Assembly (NCBI GenBank): GCA_017441205.1
Contig: JAFRYG010000164.1
Span: forward strand, 1-43,466
From: Pseudomonadota bacterium
Lineage (GTDB): Bacteria; Myxococcota_A; Bradymonadia; UBA4248
Length of the DNA: 43,466 bases
Reading direction: 5' to 3'
Positions 1 through 9,431 of the stretch are shown here, piece after piece. The translations under genes were made by a program, and so were the position numbers. The number at the start of each line of letters is the position of its first letter. Position 1 is the first letter of the stretch. The notes beneath the pieces are model-generated. The model was not told the origin of the DNA, made no database searches, and saw nothing but the letters and a program-made list of their open reading frames with translations.

Positions 1-88
1 CCCATTTTCAGATTTGCAGAGCATTCCCTGAAAAAGCAGTAATTAACTGCATCCATCGCTCCATAAAAAAGCGCAATAAGCACAAAAC

Positions 89-120
89 ATAACGAAAATT
101 TCATTAAAATATGCTATGAT
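89..120 (+). promoter_or_regulatory. Putative promoter of the Lp1-Lp4 operon
   Basis: ATAACG (89-94) is followed 15 bp later by TATGCT (110-115), overlapping a second TATGAT (115-120). The arrangement resembles the ATAACC-16-TATGAT pattern ahead of Lp5, Lp6 and Lp7. The rest of 1-172 shows no gene. The transcription start is inferred, not visible. Confidence 0.35.
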
Positions 121-172
121 AAAGGTGGTTTTGTATATTTTTTATGCTTTCGCAGAAAATACGGAGTCAGTA

Positions 173-2833
173 ATGAAAACAAGCCCTTATCTGCTAGCCT
201 TATTTACTTGCATTTTTATGGGATGCGGTATGGCTGAAGTTGTCGATTGGGGGAATGACTGCCCCGGAAGCGATTCAGAAGACAAATTGAGCTACATTGG
301 TGATCCGCTGTGCACAGCCAAAACCGGTGATAGTTGCCGGATAGATAACAAGACTTACGATTTTAGCACCAATTTTGAGATCAAACGCTGTCCGACCGCC
401 TTTCCCATTTGCGTAGACAATAAACCGGAAGGTGTTTATCACTGTGAAAAAGACACCAAAAAAGAATGTGCCGAAACGCAGATCCCCTGTCCAAAAGATG
501 ATGGAACCGATGAGATTGAGTGCATTGATCCGGCATCCCCCAGGACTTGCGGTGCCACTGACTGTGACAGCCCCAATTACGGCGGCCAGGACTGTTTTGA
601 ATACGGAGAATCAGGCCGCTGCCAGTACAGCAATAAAACCGATAAATATACATGCCGCTGTCCAAACAAAGCGCTGCTTTGCGGAAAGAAATGCATCGAA
701 CCAAGTGATTCCCGAACCTGTGGTGCCAACTCCTGCGACGAAGAAAACTACGGCGGAGATAACTGTGAGGCTTATGCTGACTTTCGCGATTGCTTCCATA
801 CCGAGGATGATCAATACGTCTGTCTGTGTCGCAGAGGTTATATTTTATGCGATGGAACCTGCATCAATCCATCTTCGGATCAGAAATACTGCGGTGCCCG
901 CGGCGCCTGCACAGATCCCGATCCCGAAAGTGATGATTACACAGGCGTAAGCTGTGATTCGGGCAGGGGCGTTTGCTCATCCGGCAGTTGTTTATGCCCA
1001 TCAGGCCAAATCTGGTGTATTCCAGCCGGCAGCGATGAGCCTCGCTGTGTCTCTCCCAATGACAATGAAACCTGCGGTGCCCGTCTTATTGAAGGCACCA
1101 ATTACTGCGAATACATCACATGCGACAGCAGTCAATCCTGCTCACACGTTGGCGAAGAATATATTTGCAAGCAGGTCAATTGTCCGGACGATCAACAGCT
1201 CTGTGAGGTCTATGGAGAGAAACGCTGCATTCCCAAACAGGATCCCATGAACTGCGGGGCCTGCGACTTTCGATGCGAAAATGAATCCAGAGCAAATGCG
1301 ATTGGTGTGGATTGCATCCCCGTAGACGATGACTACAAATGCACATTTAAGTGCAATGAAAATAGCACGAATTGCCCGCCGGGAGATGAAGTCAATCCCA
1401 ATTGCCGTGATCTCCAGAAAGATTCCAAGAATTGCGGATCATGTGGAGCTGCCTGTCCGACGGGCAAGGTATGTTCGGCCGGATCGTGCATAAAAAAGGT
1501 CTGCAAAGAGAATCAATGCCAAAGAACAGATGCCAACGGTGACCCGACATGCCTTAATGACATTACAAATTGCGGCGGCGATTGCATAAATTGCCAAACC
1601 GACCTGCATGCGGTGAATTCCGAGTGTCAGGATGGCGTCTGTCATGTCACCGAATGCATGAATAATTATCATCTCAGCGGACATGGCTGCGAAGTCAACA
1701 GCGAATCTGCATGCGGCCCCACTACTGGTCAGGGCATAAACTGTATCACTCAGAACATCAGCAAAGCGACGTGCAGCGCAACTGGCACCTGCGTCGTGAC
1801 CGAATGCAAAGCAGGCAGCCACATCAATGCCAACAAAACCGGCTGCGAAGCAAACAGCAACACGGCATGCGGTGCAACGACCAGCAACGCCCCGATAGAC
1901 TGCACAAAACTCGATAATGTGGTCGATGCTTCATGTCAGGAAGGAAAATGCGCCGTCACGAAATGTGCAGCCGGATATCACCTGAATGCCACCAAAACCG
2001 GCTGTGAAGCCAATGACAAAACAGCCTGTGGGTCCCCTGTAAGTACAGGACAGGACTGCACGAAAATTCCGAATTCTGCGGACACTGCATGCGAAGCGGG
2101 CGTATGCAAAGTAAAAAAATGTGCAAACAATTACCATCTTGATTCCGATGCAGCCCAATGTATCGCCAACAGCGATACATCCTGCGGCGCAACGGATTCC
2201 AGCCAGACGACGAATTGCACGACGATTGCGAATTCTGCGTCGGCAATATGTTCAGGCGGGAAATGCGTCGTTTCAAACTGCAAACCCGATTATCATATCA
2301 ATTCGAATAAAACCGGCTGTGAAGCCAACAGTAATACCTCCTGTGCTGCGACCAACAGCAGCGATGTCAAAAACTGCACCTCAGGTATTGCCCAATACTG
2401 CGTAAAAGGTGCATGTGAATGTTCAACCGACAATTCATTGATACTCAATTACGAAAAGAACGCATGCGTTTATTATAAATGCAAAAATATTCCGGGAGTA
2501 AAAGACGCTGAAATCGGTAAATCGCGATGTATTCCGACCGCATGCGTCTCCGGATACAAAAGAAATTACGGAGGTGGCTGGGCCGCATGTTATCCCACCT
2601 CCGCTGCTGTCAGCAGCTGTGCAAATATGGGCTACAATTACGAGCATAGCAATATCTGCTGTGCCTGCTCTTTGGGATGCACCGGAAGCGGTAATAAATG
2701 CGGCGACAGCGGCTGTAAGACGGGGTACAAACATTACCATATGGCATGTCTGTCCTACGATGTGTGCTGCGGCACCAGCTGTACCAACTGTACAGCCGAC
2801 GGTAAGAAATGCAATTCATCAACCTGTGAATAA
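173..2833 (+). CDS. Lp1: cysteine-rich repeat lipoprotein, first of the paralog array
   Basis: An 886-residue predicted secreted lipoprotein of unknown function. I chose the ATG at 173 rather than the upstream in-frame ATG at 116 because it gives a normal lipoprotein signal, with lipobox FMGC and Cys18, and has an ACGGAG ribosome site at 161-166. The cap GMAEVVDWGNDCP is followed by YDFSTNFEIKRCP. Next come modules of the form CGAxxC-x-NYGGxxC and CVSP...CGA, and two NCGxC modules near residues 360-440 that resemble myxobacterial/Stig1-like Cys motifs. From about residue 476 to 736 there are five ~54-residue six-Cys repeats, some with GxHLNxxKTGC. The C-terminal cap is type I (ICCAC...GYKHYHMACL...DVCCGTSCTNC). 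It probably sits on the cell surface or outer membrane with many disulfides; that is inference. Lp2 starts 63 bp downstream. Confidence 0.88.
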   Translation: MKTSPYLLALFTCIFMGCGMAEVVDWGNDCPGSDSEDKLSYIGDPLCTAKTGDSCRIDNKTYDFSTNFEIKRCPTAFPICVDNKPEGVYHCEKDTKKECAETQIPCPKDDGTDEIECIDPASPRTCGATDCDSPNYGGQDCFEYGESGRCQYSNKTDKYTCRCPNKALLCGKKCIEPSDSRTCGANSCDEENYGGDNCEAYADFRDCFHTEDDQYVCLCRRGYILCDGTCINPSSDQKYCGARGACTDPDPESDDYTGVSCDSGRGVCSSGSCLCPSGQIWCIPAGSDEPRCVSPNDNETCGARLIEGTNYCEYITCDSSQSCSHVGEEYICKQVNCPDDQQLCEVYGEKRCIPKQDPMNCGACDFRCENESRANAIGVDCIPVDDDYKCTFKCNENSTNCPPGDEVNPNCRDLQKDSKNCGSCGAACPTGKVCSAGSCIKKVCKENQCQRTDANGDPTCLNDITNCGGDCINCQTDLHAVNSECQDGVCHVTECMNNYHLSGHGCEVNSESACGPTTGQGINCITQNISKATCSATGTCVVTECKAGSHINANKTGCEANSNTACGATTSNAPIDCTKLDNVVDASCQEGKCAVTKCAAGYHLNATKTGCEANDKTACGSPVSTGQDCTKIPNSADTACEAGVCKVKKCANNYHLDSDAAQCIANSDTSCGATDSSQTTNCTTIANSASAICSGGKCVVSNCKPDYHINSNKTGCEANSNTSCAATNSSDVKNCTSGIAQYCVKGACECSTDNSLILNYEKNACVYYKCKNIPGVKDAEIGKSRCIPTACVSGYKRNYGGGWAACYPTSAAVSSCANMGYNYEHSNICCACSLGCTGSGNKCGDSGCKTGYKHYHMACLSYDVCCGTSCTNCTADGKKCNSSTCE

Positions 2834-2896
2834 TAAAGAACGTAAGAGTTTTTTGAGTGAAGATAAACAAACGATTCGGAGGATAAGGAGTCTGCA

Positions 2897-5800
2897 ATGA
2901 AAACAAGACTATTTCTGCTTGCCCTGACGACCTGTATGTTTATGGGATGTGAAATGGCAGAAGTTGTCGACTGGGGCGCCGATTGTCCCACCGATGACAC
3001 GAAATCCCTCACCTATATCGGCAAACCGTCATGTACGAAGGATAATGCCGCTGCCTGTCAGCTCGATGAAAAAACATACGATTTCAGCACCAATTTTAAC
3101 ATCCGACGATGTCCGAAGGAGTTTTCTGTTTGTGCAGTCAATAAGAATGACAGCAATTATCATTGCGAAAAAGACACCCAAAAAGGATGTGCCGACACTC
3201 AGATTACCTGTCCCAAAGACGACGGTTCGGATGATGTCGTGTGCGTCGATCCTTCATCCACCAAAACCTGTGGTGCCACAGATTGCGAAAGCGTCAACTA
3301 TGGCGGAAGAGATTGCTCGGAATATGGGGAACTGAGCCGCTGTCAGTTCAGCACTGACAGCGAGAAATATGTATGTCGTTGTCCGAGCGGTGCCCTGCTT
3401 TGCGGATCGCAGTGCATCGATCCGAATGATCCCAAATACTGCGGTGCGAACGACTGTGAAGCAGAAAACTACGGCGGCACTGACTGCCAGAAGGGAAATG
3501 CCTACTGCACGAACGGCAAATGCACCTGCAGCACGGGGAGTATCTGGTGCTCCATTAACGGAGAGCCGAAAAAGTGCGTTTCTCCCAGAGAAGATGCGAC
3601 CTGCAATGCCCACCTGTCGGAAGATGGAGAAACCTGTGAAATCTCGCCGTGCGGCGACAATCAATCCTGTTCAGCCTCTGAAGACGGAGACAGCTTCAGC
3701 TGTACACAATATAAATGCGACAAGGATCAACAGCTTTGCGATCCCGAGGAAGGCTGTATCCCCAGGCTGAATGATGACAACTGCGGTGTATGCAACAACA
3801 AGTGCTCAGAATTGCTGCAGTCCAATGCTCACGGCAGTGAATGCATCCAAACGGAAGAAGGCAAATATGTCTGTGCATATGTGTGTGAGGAAGGCTTTGA
3901 AAATTGCGGCAGTGCCATAGAGCCCAATTGTGTATCTCTCGATACGTTCCAGCACTGCGGCGCATGCAATCATTCATGCCAAAGCAATGAAGCCTGTGAT
4001 CCGGAAACAAAGGAATGCATCCCGACAGGCTGTGCACCGAACGAATGTCCGCTTCCCAGCCAGGATGGCGAAGGCCCCACCTGCGTACAGGAAGATGATC
4101 ACTGCGGCAAGAACTGTCAGGTCTGCTCTAATGTTCATGCGAATGCATCCTGTCTGAACGGCCTCTGTGTCATCAGTGAATGCAACGCCGGCGAGCACCC
4201 CGTATTTGAAGAAACCCAGATCGTAAACTGTGAACCCAATAGCATAAATTCGTGTGCTCCAAGCGACATTAAAGTCAATGAAGCGCCCGTCGACTGTGTG
4301 GAAACGCTCACGAATGCCCACGAGGTCAAGTGCACGGAAGAAGGCAGATGTGCAGTTATATCCTGCGAACCGGGATTTCATCTCAACCAGGACAAAAGCG
4401 CCTGTGTTACCAATTCTTCGGCATTATGCGGTTCCGGCGACAGTTCTGAAGTCGTGAACTGCGATGAAACCATAGAAAATTCTGCCGAAACCGAATGTAT
4501 TTCGAACATCTGTTTTGCTAAAAAATGCGCGGAAGGCTTCCATCTTTCGGCAGATTTGAAAAATTGTGAAGCCAATGACACATCCAAATGTGCCCCGGTT
4601 GACAGCGCAGAAGCACAGGACTGCAGCATTGTAGCCAATGCAACCCAGACCGAATGCGTGAAAGGACTTTGCAAGGCGAAGCAATGCATCCAGGGATACC
4701 ACCTTTCGCAGGACAAATCGGAATGTGTTGCCAACAGCAACTCACTCTGTGCCCCCCCCAACAGCCACACCACTGTGGACTGTACCGCCATCGCGAATGC
4801 CGATACTGCCGTTTGTGAAAATGGTGCATGCATCGTCAACAAATGCAAGGAAAATTATCATATCAGCAAAGACAGCAAATCATGTTCAGCCAATACGAAT
4901 ACGGCCTGTGCACCAACGACGGGCAGCACTGAAGAGAATTGCCAGAGCATTATCAACGCCAGCAATACAGAATGTGTTAAGGGGATATGCAAAGTTCTGG
5001 AGTGCAAATCGGGCTTTCATGTCAGCCCGGACAATAAGAGCTGCGTAAGCAACGAAAGCACCAAATGTGCTCCTCCCGGCGGCGGTCAGGAAATCAACTG
5101 CAATGATGCCATCATCGATTCAGCCGCGACTACCTGCAATGCCGGCGTCTGTGAAGTCGTCGAATGTGCCGTTGATCACCATCCCTCGTCAGACAAGAAA
5201 TCATGTATTAAAAACACAGCGACAGCCTGTGCGAGCACAAAGAGCAGCGCGACAGTCAACTGCAATAGTAAGATTTCGAATTCAGCGACAACCACCTGCA
5301 CCAAAGGTGTCTGCAAAGTAACCAACTGTGCTGCCAACCATCATATCAGTGATGCAAATGCGACCAGCTGTTCTGCCAACAGCGCCACCTCATGTGCAGC
5401 CACCAACAGCAGCTCTGCTGTCAACTGCAATACCACCATCACCAACTCGGTCACTACGGCATGTACATCAGGTGCCTGCACCGTCAGCAACTGCAAGAGC
5501 GGATTCCACCTCAATTCTGCCAAAACCGCATGTGTCGAAACGACAGCGGCTGCCTGTGCTGCCACCAACAGCAGTTCGACCATAAACTGCAACACGACCA
5601 TCCAGAATTCCGCTACGACAAGCTGCTCGAACGGAACGTGCTCGGTAAGCAATTGTAAAGCCGGGTATCATCTCAATTCAGGCAAAACTGCATGCGATGC
5701 AAATTCCAATTCATCCTGTGCAGCCACCAACAGCAGCTCACCCGTCAACTGCACATCCATTGCCAATACTGTCACGACGGCATGTACGAGTGGTGCCTGC

Positions 5801-6691
5801 ACCGTGAGCAACTGCAAAGCCGGATTCCATCTTAATGCTGCCAAAACTGCATGTGCAGCCAATTCAGATACAGCCTGCGCAGCAACAAACAGCAGCAATG
5901 CCCTCAACTGCAACACTGCCATTACCAACTCTGCCACCACAGCATGTTCTTCAGCCGGTTCCTGCACCGTCAGCAACTGCAAGAGCGGATTTCATCTGAA
6001 CTCTGCCAAAACTGCATGTGCAGCCAATTCCGATACCGCATGTGCCGCCACGAACAGCAGTTCAACCGTCAACTGCAACACTACCATTGGCAACTCGACC
6101 GCAACCAAATGCTCCACATCCGGTACTTGTCAGGTTACAAAATGTGCCACCAACTATCACATCAATTCAAGTGCGCAAACAGGCTGTGTGGCCAACAGCA
6201 ATACCAACTGCGCATCTGTCACCAGCTATTCTCCGACAGACTGTACCAAAACCTTTAAAACTATCTGTACAAACGGTGCCTGTACTTGTGCGAGCGGTGT
6301 TGAAAACTATGACAAAACGGCATGTGTTTATTACAAGTGCAAGAATTACCCGGGAGTTAAAGAAGCCAAATCCGGTTACACTCGCTGTTTTCCGACCAAA
6401 TGCGAAACAGGATACAGTCTCTTTCCCGGGGATGCATGGGCATCGTGCCGACCCACCACATCAGTCGTCAGCAGCTGTTCAGCTCTTGGCTACAAATACG
6501 AACACAACAATATTTGCTGCGGCTGCTCAAACACATGCAGCGGCAGCGGATGCAGTAACAGCGGCTGCAATGATGGCTACAAGCATTACCATACTGCATG
6601 CCTGCCACACGATATCTGCTGTGGCGACAACTGCCTTAATTGCACTGCTGACGGAATGCACTGCAATTCGGCGCACACAGGATGTGAATAA
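2897..6691 (+). CDS. Lp2: cysteine-rich repeat lipoprotein with 13 repeats
   Basis: A 1264-residue lipoprotein with lipobox FMGC (Cys18). The start is supported by the AAGGAG at 2885-2890. It belongs to the short-N class: only about 410 residues precede the repeats, because one module present in Lp1 (CGARGAC...DYTGxxC) is missing. Thirteen six-Cys repeats fill roughly residues 410-1130. The last five or six (about 5390-6200) are very alike and Asn/Ser/Thr-rich, with AATNSSSxxNC, and are spaced 159-165 bp apart. The first seven are individually distinct and match, in order, those of Lp5 and Lp7. The C-terminal cap is type I, like its operon neighbours, whereas Lp5 and Lp7 carry type II. A run of eight C at 4752-4759 lies inside the coding region. 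Function unknown. Confidence 0.88.
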   Translation: MKTRLFLLALTTCMFMGCEMAEVVDWGADCPTDDTKSLTYIGKPSCTKDNAAACQLDEKTYDFSTNFNIRRCPKEFSVCAVNKNDSNYHCEKDTQKGCADTQITCPKDDGSDDVVCVDPSSTKTCGATDCESVNYGGRDCSEYGELSRCQFSTDSEKYVCRCPSGALLCGSQCIDPNDPKYCGANDCEAENYGGTDCQKGNAYCTNGKCTCSTGSIWCSINGEPKKCVSPREDATCNAHLSEDGETCEISPCGDNQSCSASEDGDSFSCTQYKCDKDQQLCDPEEGCIPRLNDDNCGVCNNKCSELLQSNAHGSECIQTEEGKYVCAYVCEEGFENCGSAIEPNCVSLDTFQHCGACNHSCQSNEACDPETKECIPTGCAPNECPLPSQDGEGPTCVQEDDHCGKNCQVCSNVHANASCLNGLCVISECNAGEHPVFEETQIVNCEPNSINSCAPSDIKVNEAPVDCVETLTNAHEVKCTEEGRCAVISCEPGFHLNQDKSACVTNSSALCGSGDSSEVVNCDETIENSAETECISNICFAKKCAEGFHLSADLKNCEANDTSKCAPVDSAEAQDCSIVANATQTECVKGLCKAKQCIQGYHLSQDKSECVANSNSLCAPPNSHTTVDCTAIANADTAVCENGACIVNKCKENYHISKDSKSCSANTNTACAPTTGSTEENCQSIINASNTECVKGICKVLECKSGFHVSPDNKSCVSNESTKCAPPGGGQEINCNDAIIDSAATTCNAGVCEVVECAVDHHPSSDKKSCIKNTATACASTKSSATVNCNSKISNSATTTCTKGVCKVTNCAANHHISDANATSCSANSATSCAATNSSSAVNCNTTITNSVTTACTSGACTVSNCKSGFHLNSAKTACVETTAAACAATNSSSTINCNTTIQNSATTSCSNGTCSVSNCKAGYHLNSGKTACDANSNSSCAATNSSSPVNCTSIANTVTTACTSGACTVSNCKAGFHLNAAKTACAANSDTACAATNSSNALNCNTAITNSATTACSSAGSCTVSNCKSGFHLNSAKTACAANSDTACAATNSSSTVNCNTTIGNSTATKCSTSGTCQVTKCATNYHINSSAQTGCVANSNTNCASVTSYSPTDCTKTFKTICTNGACTCASGVENYDKTACVYYKCKNYPGVKEAKSGYTRCFPTKCETGYSLFPGDAWASCRPTTSVVSSCSALGYKYEHNNICCGCSNTCSGSGCSNSGCNDGYKHYHTACLPHDICCGDNCLNCTADGMHCNSAHTGCE
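5393..6205 (+). repeat. In-frame tandem repeats in Lp2, period 159-165 bp
   Basis: Equivalent Cys codons followed by Ala-Ala-Thr-Asn-Ser start at 5393, 5555, 5717, 5876 and 6041, giving periods of 162, 162, 159 and 165 bp. Each unit encodes 53-55 residues with six Cys, so changes in copy number keep the reading frame. Confidence 0.9.
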
Positions 6692-6755
6692 TAAAATGTA
6701 ATTCAATCAAGAGTTTATTAAATAATACATTTTTCCTGATGATAAGGAGCCGATA

Positions 6756-9416
6756 ATGAAAACAAGAATATATCTGTTCGCCCTGATGGCCTGTATGTTT
6801 ATGGGATGCGACATGTCTGAAGTCGTCGACTGGGGAGCAGACTGTCCAGGCAAAGATGCAGAGGGTGAACTGAGCTATATTGGTGATCCAGCCTGCACGT
6901 CAGATAATGGTGCCAGCTGTCAGATTGAAGGCAAAACATACGATTTCAGTACCAATTTTAATATCAAACGCTGTCCGCCATCCTTTTCCGTCTGTGTTGG
7001 CAATGATCCGGAAGGTATCTATCACTGCGAGAAGGAAACCAAGACAAAATGTGCCGAAAAGCATCTTGCCTGTCCCAAAGGGGACAATCCGGATGATGTC
7101 GAGTGCATCGATCCAGCATCCTCCAAAACCTGTGGTGCAGATGACTGCAACAAGAAAAATTATGGCGGGCAGGATTGTTCCAAATTCGGCAAGCTGAGCA
7201 GCTGCGAACTCAACAGTGAAACAAATAAATATATGTGCCGCTGTCAAAATGGTGCACTGCTTTGTGGCAGCGAATGTATTTCTCCGGGTAATTCCCGATA
7301 CTGCGGAGCAAACGACTGCAGCAAGGATAATTACGGCGGACAGGATTGTTCGACACTTCCTGGAAGTGAATGCCAGGAATACGAAAAGGACAAATACCGC
7401 TGCGAGTGCCGCGATGATTCTATTAAATGTGGCGAAACATGTATTAATCCCTCCAGCGATTCAAAACATTGCGGTGCCAAAGGTTCCTGTTCGAGTGAAG
7501 ACCCGGATAATGACGATTATCAGGGCGAGGACTGCGAATCCGGACATGGTATATGCACGAATGGAACCTGTGCCTGCCCTTCGGAACAAATCTGGTGTGT
7601 GCTCCCGGAAGAAGAAAAACCACGCTGTGTTTCTCCCCATGAGCCAGAATCATGCGGTGCCCATAAAATTGAAGGTACCAATCAATGCGAAGCAGATCCA
7701 TGTACCTTCGGTCAGTCATGTTCTTCCTCTGCTGAGGGATACAAATGTACTCAGACAGAGTGTGAGGATTCCCAGATGCTTTGTCCGTCGGACGGCGAAA
7801 TGAAATGCACTCCCAAAGAGGATCCCATGAACTGCGGTGCATGCGGCATGAAATGCGAGAGCCAGACGAATGGCTTTGCCCATGGCAATGACTGCAGATT
7901 TACAGACAATGAGTACAAATGTACATTTGTATGCAACGAAGGTTATACGAATTGCACTCCGGAAGACGAATTCAATCCCGGCTGCAAAGATCTCCAGCAC
8001 GATGACAACAATTGCGGCAAATGCGGATTCGTCTGTCCCAGCGACAAAACCTGCAAAGACGGCGTTTGTACGGCCAGTGTCTGCAAAGAAAATCAATGTG
8101 CGATAACAGATGTCAATGGTAAAATATCATGTTTCAACGAAGTTTTTCAATGCGGCAGCAAATGTCTGAATTGTGAGAAATCGCCGGTGAAAACTGCAAA
8201 ATGTGATGAGGGGACATGCGTCGCCATTAACTGTGAGACAGGAAATCATCTCAATAATCAAACCTGTGAAAAGAACGACAAATCCGACTGCGGTCCGACC
8301 AATGGTCCTGGCATCAATTGCATCGTCCAGAACATCACCGATGCAGACTGCAGTGCGACAGGTACCTGCGTCGTGACCAATTGCAAAGCAAATCATCACA
8401 TCAGTGCCGACAAGACGAGCTGCGTTTCGAACAGTGATGCAGCCTGCGGTGCAGCGAACAGCAATACGCCTGTTGACTGTACAAAACTGGATAATGTGGT
8501 CAAAGCTTCATGTCAGGAAGGGAAATGCGCCGTCACGGAATGCAAGCCCGGATACCATCTGAATGCATCCCAAACCGACTGTGAAGCCAACAGCAAGACA
8601 GCCTGTGCCTCACCCACAAGCAATAAAGTTCAGAATTGCACAAAAATTACGAATTCTGCAGATGTCGAGTGTGCAGCCGGGGTATGCAAAGTCAAAAGCT
8701 GTGCGACGGATTACCATTTGAACACCAGCGCAACAGAATGTGCAGCCAACACCAAGACGCTCTGTGCACCGCCCAATTCGAGCCAGACGCTGGACTGCAC
8801 AACGATTCAAAATTCCTTAGCAGTATCCTGCACGAGCGGAAAATGCACAGTTACCGAGTGCAAATCCGGCTACCATATCAATTCGGGTAAAACCGGCTGC
8901 GATATCAACAGCGATACAGCGTGTGGTGCGACCAACAGCAGCAGCGTTAAAAACTGTACCGCCGGCGTTGAAAAAGTCTGTGTCGGCGGCGTATGCAAAT
9001 GTTCAAAAGACAATTCAACAGTACTCAATTTCGACAAGAATGCCTGTGTCATTCCGGCATGCCAAGGCATTCCTGGAGTTAAGGAAGGAAAACCCTTACA
9101 GAATGGCAAAAAGTGTTTACCAACAAAGTGCCTCGACAATTACAGTCGCACCGGGAATAATAGTTATGCGGCCTGCCGTCCTAAAAAATCATCTTTCACC
9201 TGCACAGACATCGGCTACAAATACGATCTTGACAATACTTTATGTTGTGGCTGTTCTGAAGCAGGCTGCAATAATTGTGACAATCATGCCTGCAATTCAG
9301 GCTACAAGCATTATCACTACGCATGTCTGAAAACTGACGTTTGCTGTGGCGAAAACTGTATAAACTGCCTGGTGGATGGAAAACACTGCAATACATCAGA
9401 TACGGCATGTGAATAA
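6756..9416 (+). CDS. Lp3: cysteine-rich repeat lipoprotein
   Basis: An 886-residue lipoprotein with lipobox FMGC (Cys18), preceded by a strong AAGGAG site at 6743-6748. It is the closest relative of Lp1 in the window: same length, same module order, five repeats, and shared repeat wording such as CSATGTCVVTxC and DCTKLDNVVxASCQEGKCAVTxC. The N cap is of the GDPxCT...SCQI type. It has the DPMNCGACGMKCE module near residue 350, then NCGKCGFVC. The C-terminal cap is type I (LCCGCS...GYKHYHYACLKTDVCCGENCINC). It lies 64 bp after Lp2 and 15 bp before Lp4, so co-transcription is likely. Role unknown; an extracytoplasmic location is inferred from the lipobox and Cys content. Confidence 0.88.
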   Translation: MKTRIYLFALMACMFMGCDMSEVVDWGADCPGKDAEGELSYIGDPACTSDNGASCQIEGKTYDFSTNFNIKRCPPSFSVCVGNDPEGIYHCEKETKTKCAEKHLACPKGDNPDDVECIDPASSKTCGADDCNKKNYGGQDCSKFGKLSSCELNSETNKYMCRCQNGALLCGSECISPGNSRYCGANDCSKDNYGGQDCSTLPGSECQEYEKDKYRCECRDDSIKCGETCINPSSDSKHCGAKGSCSSEDPDNDDYQGEDCESGHGICTNGTCACPSEQIWCVLPEEEKPRCVSPHEPESCGAHKIEGTNQCEADPCTFGQSCSSSAEGYKCTQTECEDSQMLCPSDGEMKCTPKEDPMNCGACGMKCESQTNGFAHGNDCRFTDNEYKCTFVCNEGYTNCTPEDEFNPGCKDLQHDDNNCGKCGFVCPSDKTCKDGVCTASVCKENQCAITDVNGKISCFNEVFQCGSKCLNCEKSPVKTAKCDEGTCVAINCETGNHLNNQTCEKNDKSDCGPTNGPGINCIVQNITDADCSATGTCVVTNCKANHHISADKTSCVSNSDAACGAANSNTPVDCTKLDNVVKASCQEGKCAVTECKPGYHLNASQTDCEANSKTACASPTSNKVQNCTKITNSADVECAAGVCKVKSCATDYHLNTSATECAANTKTLCAPPNSSQTLDCTTIQNSLAVSCTSGKCTVTECKSGYHINSGKTGCDINSDTACGATNSSSVKNCTAGVEKVCVGGVCKCSKDNSTVLNFDKNACVIPACQGIPGVKEGKPLQNGKKCLPTKCLDNYSRTGNNSYAACRPKKSSFTCTDIGYKYDLDNTLCCGCSEAGCNNCDNHACNSGYKHYHYACLKTDVCCGENCINCLVDGKHCNTSDTACE

Positions 9417-9431
9417 TATAAGGAGTCTGCA

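Noticed and set aside
432..950. A 172-codon plus-strand frame inside Lp1
   Set aside because: Frame-shifted shadow of Lp1 with Ala/Thr/Pro/Arg-rich composition; similar shadows recur in every paralog at the same place, as expected from the conserved real frame.
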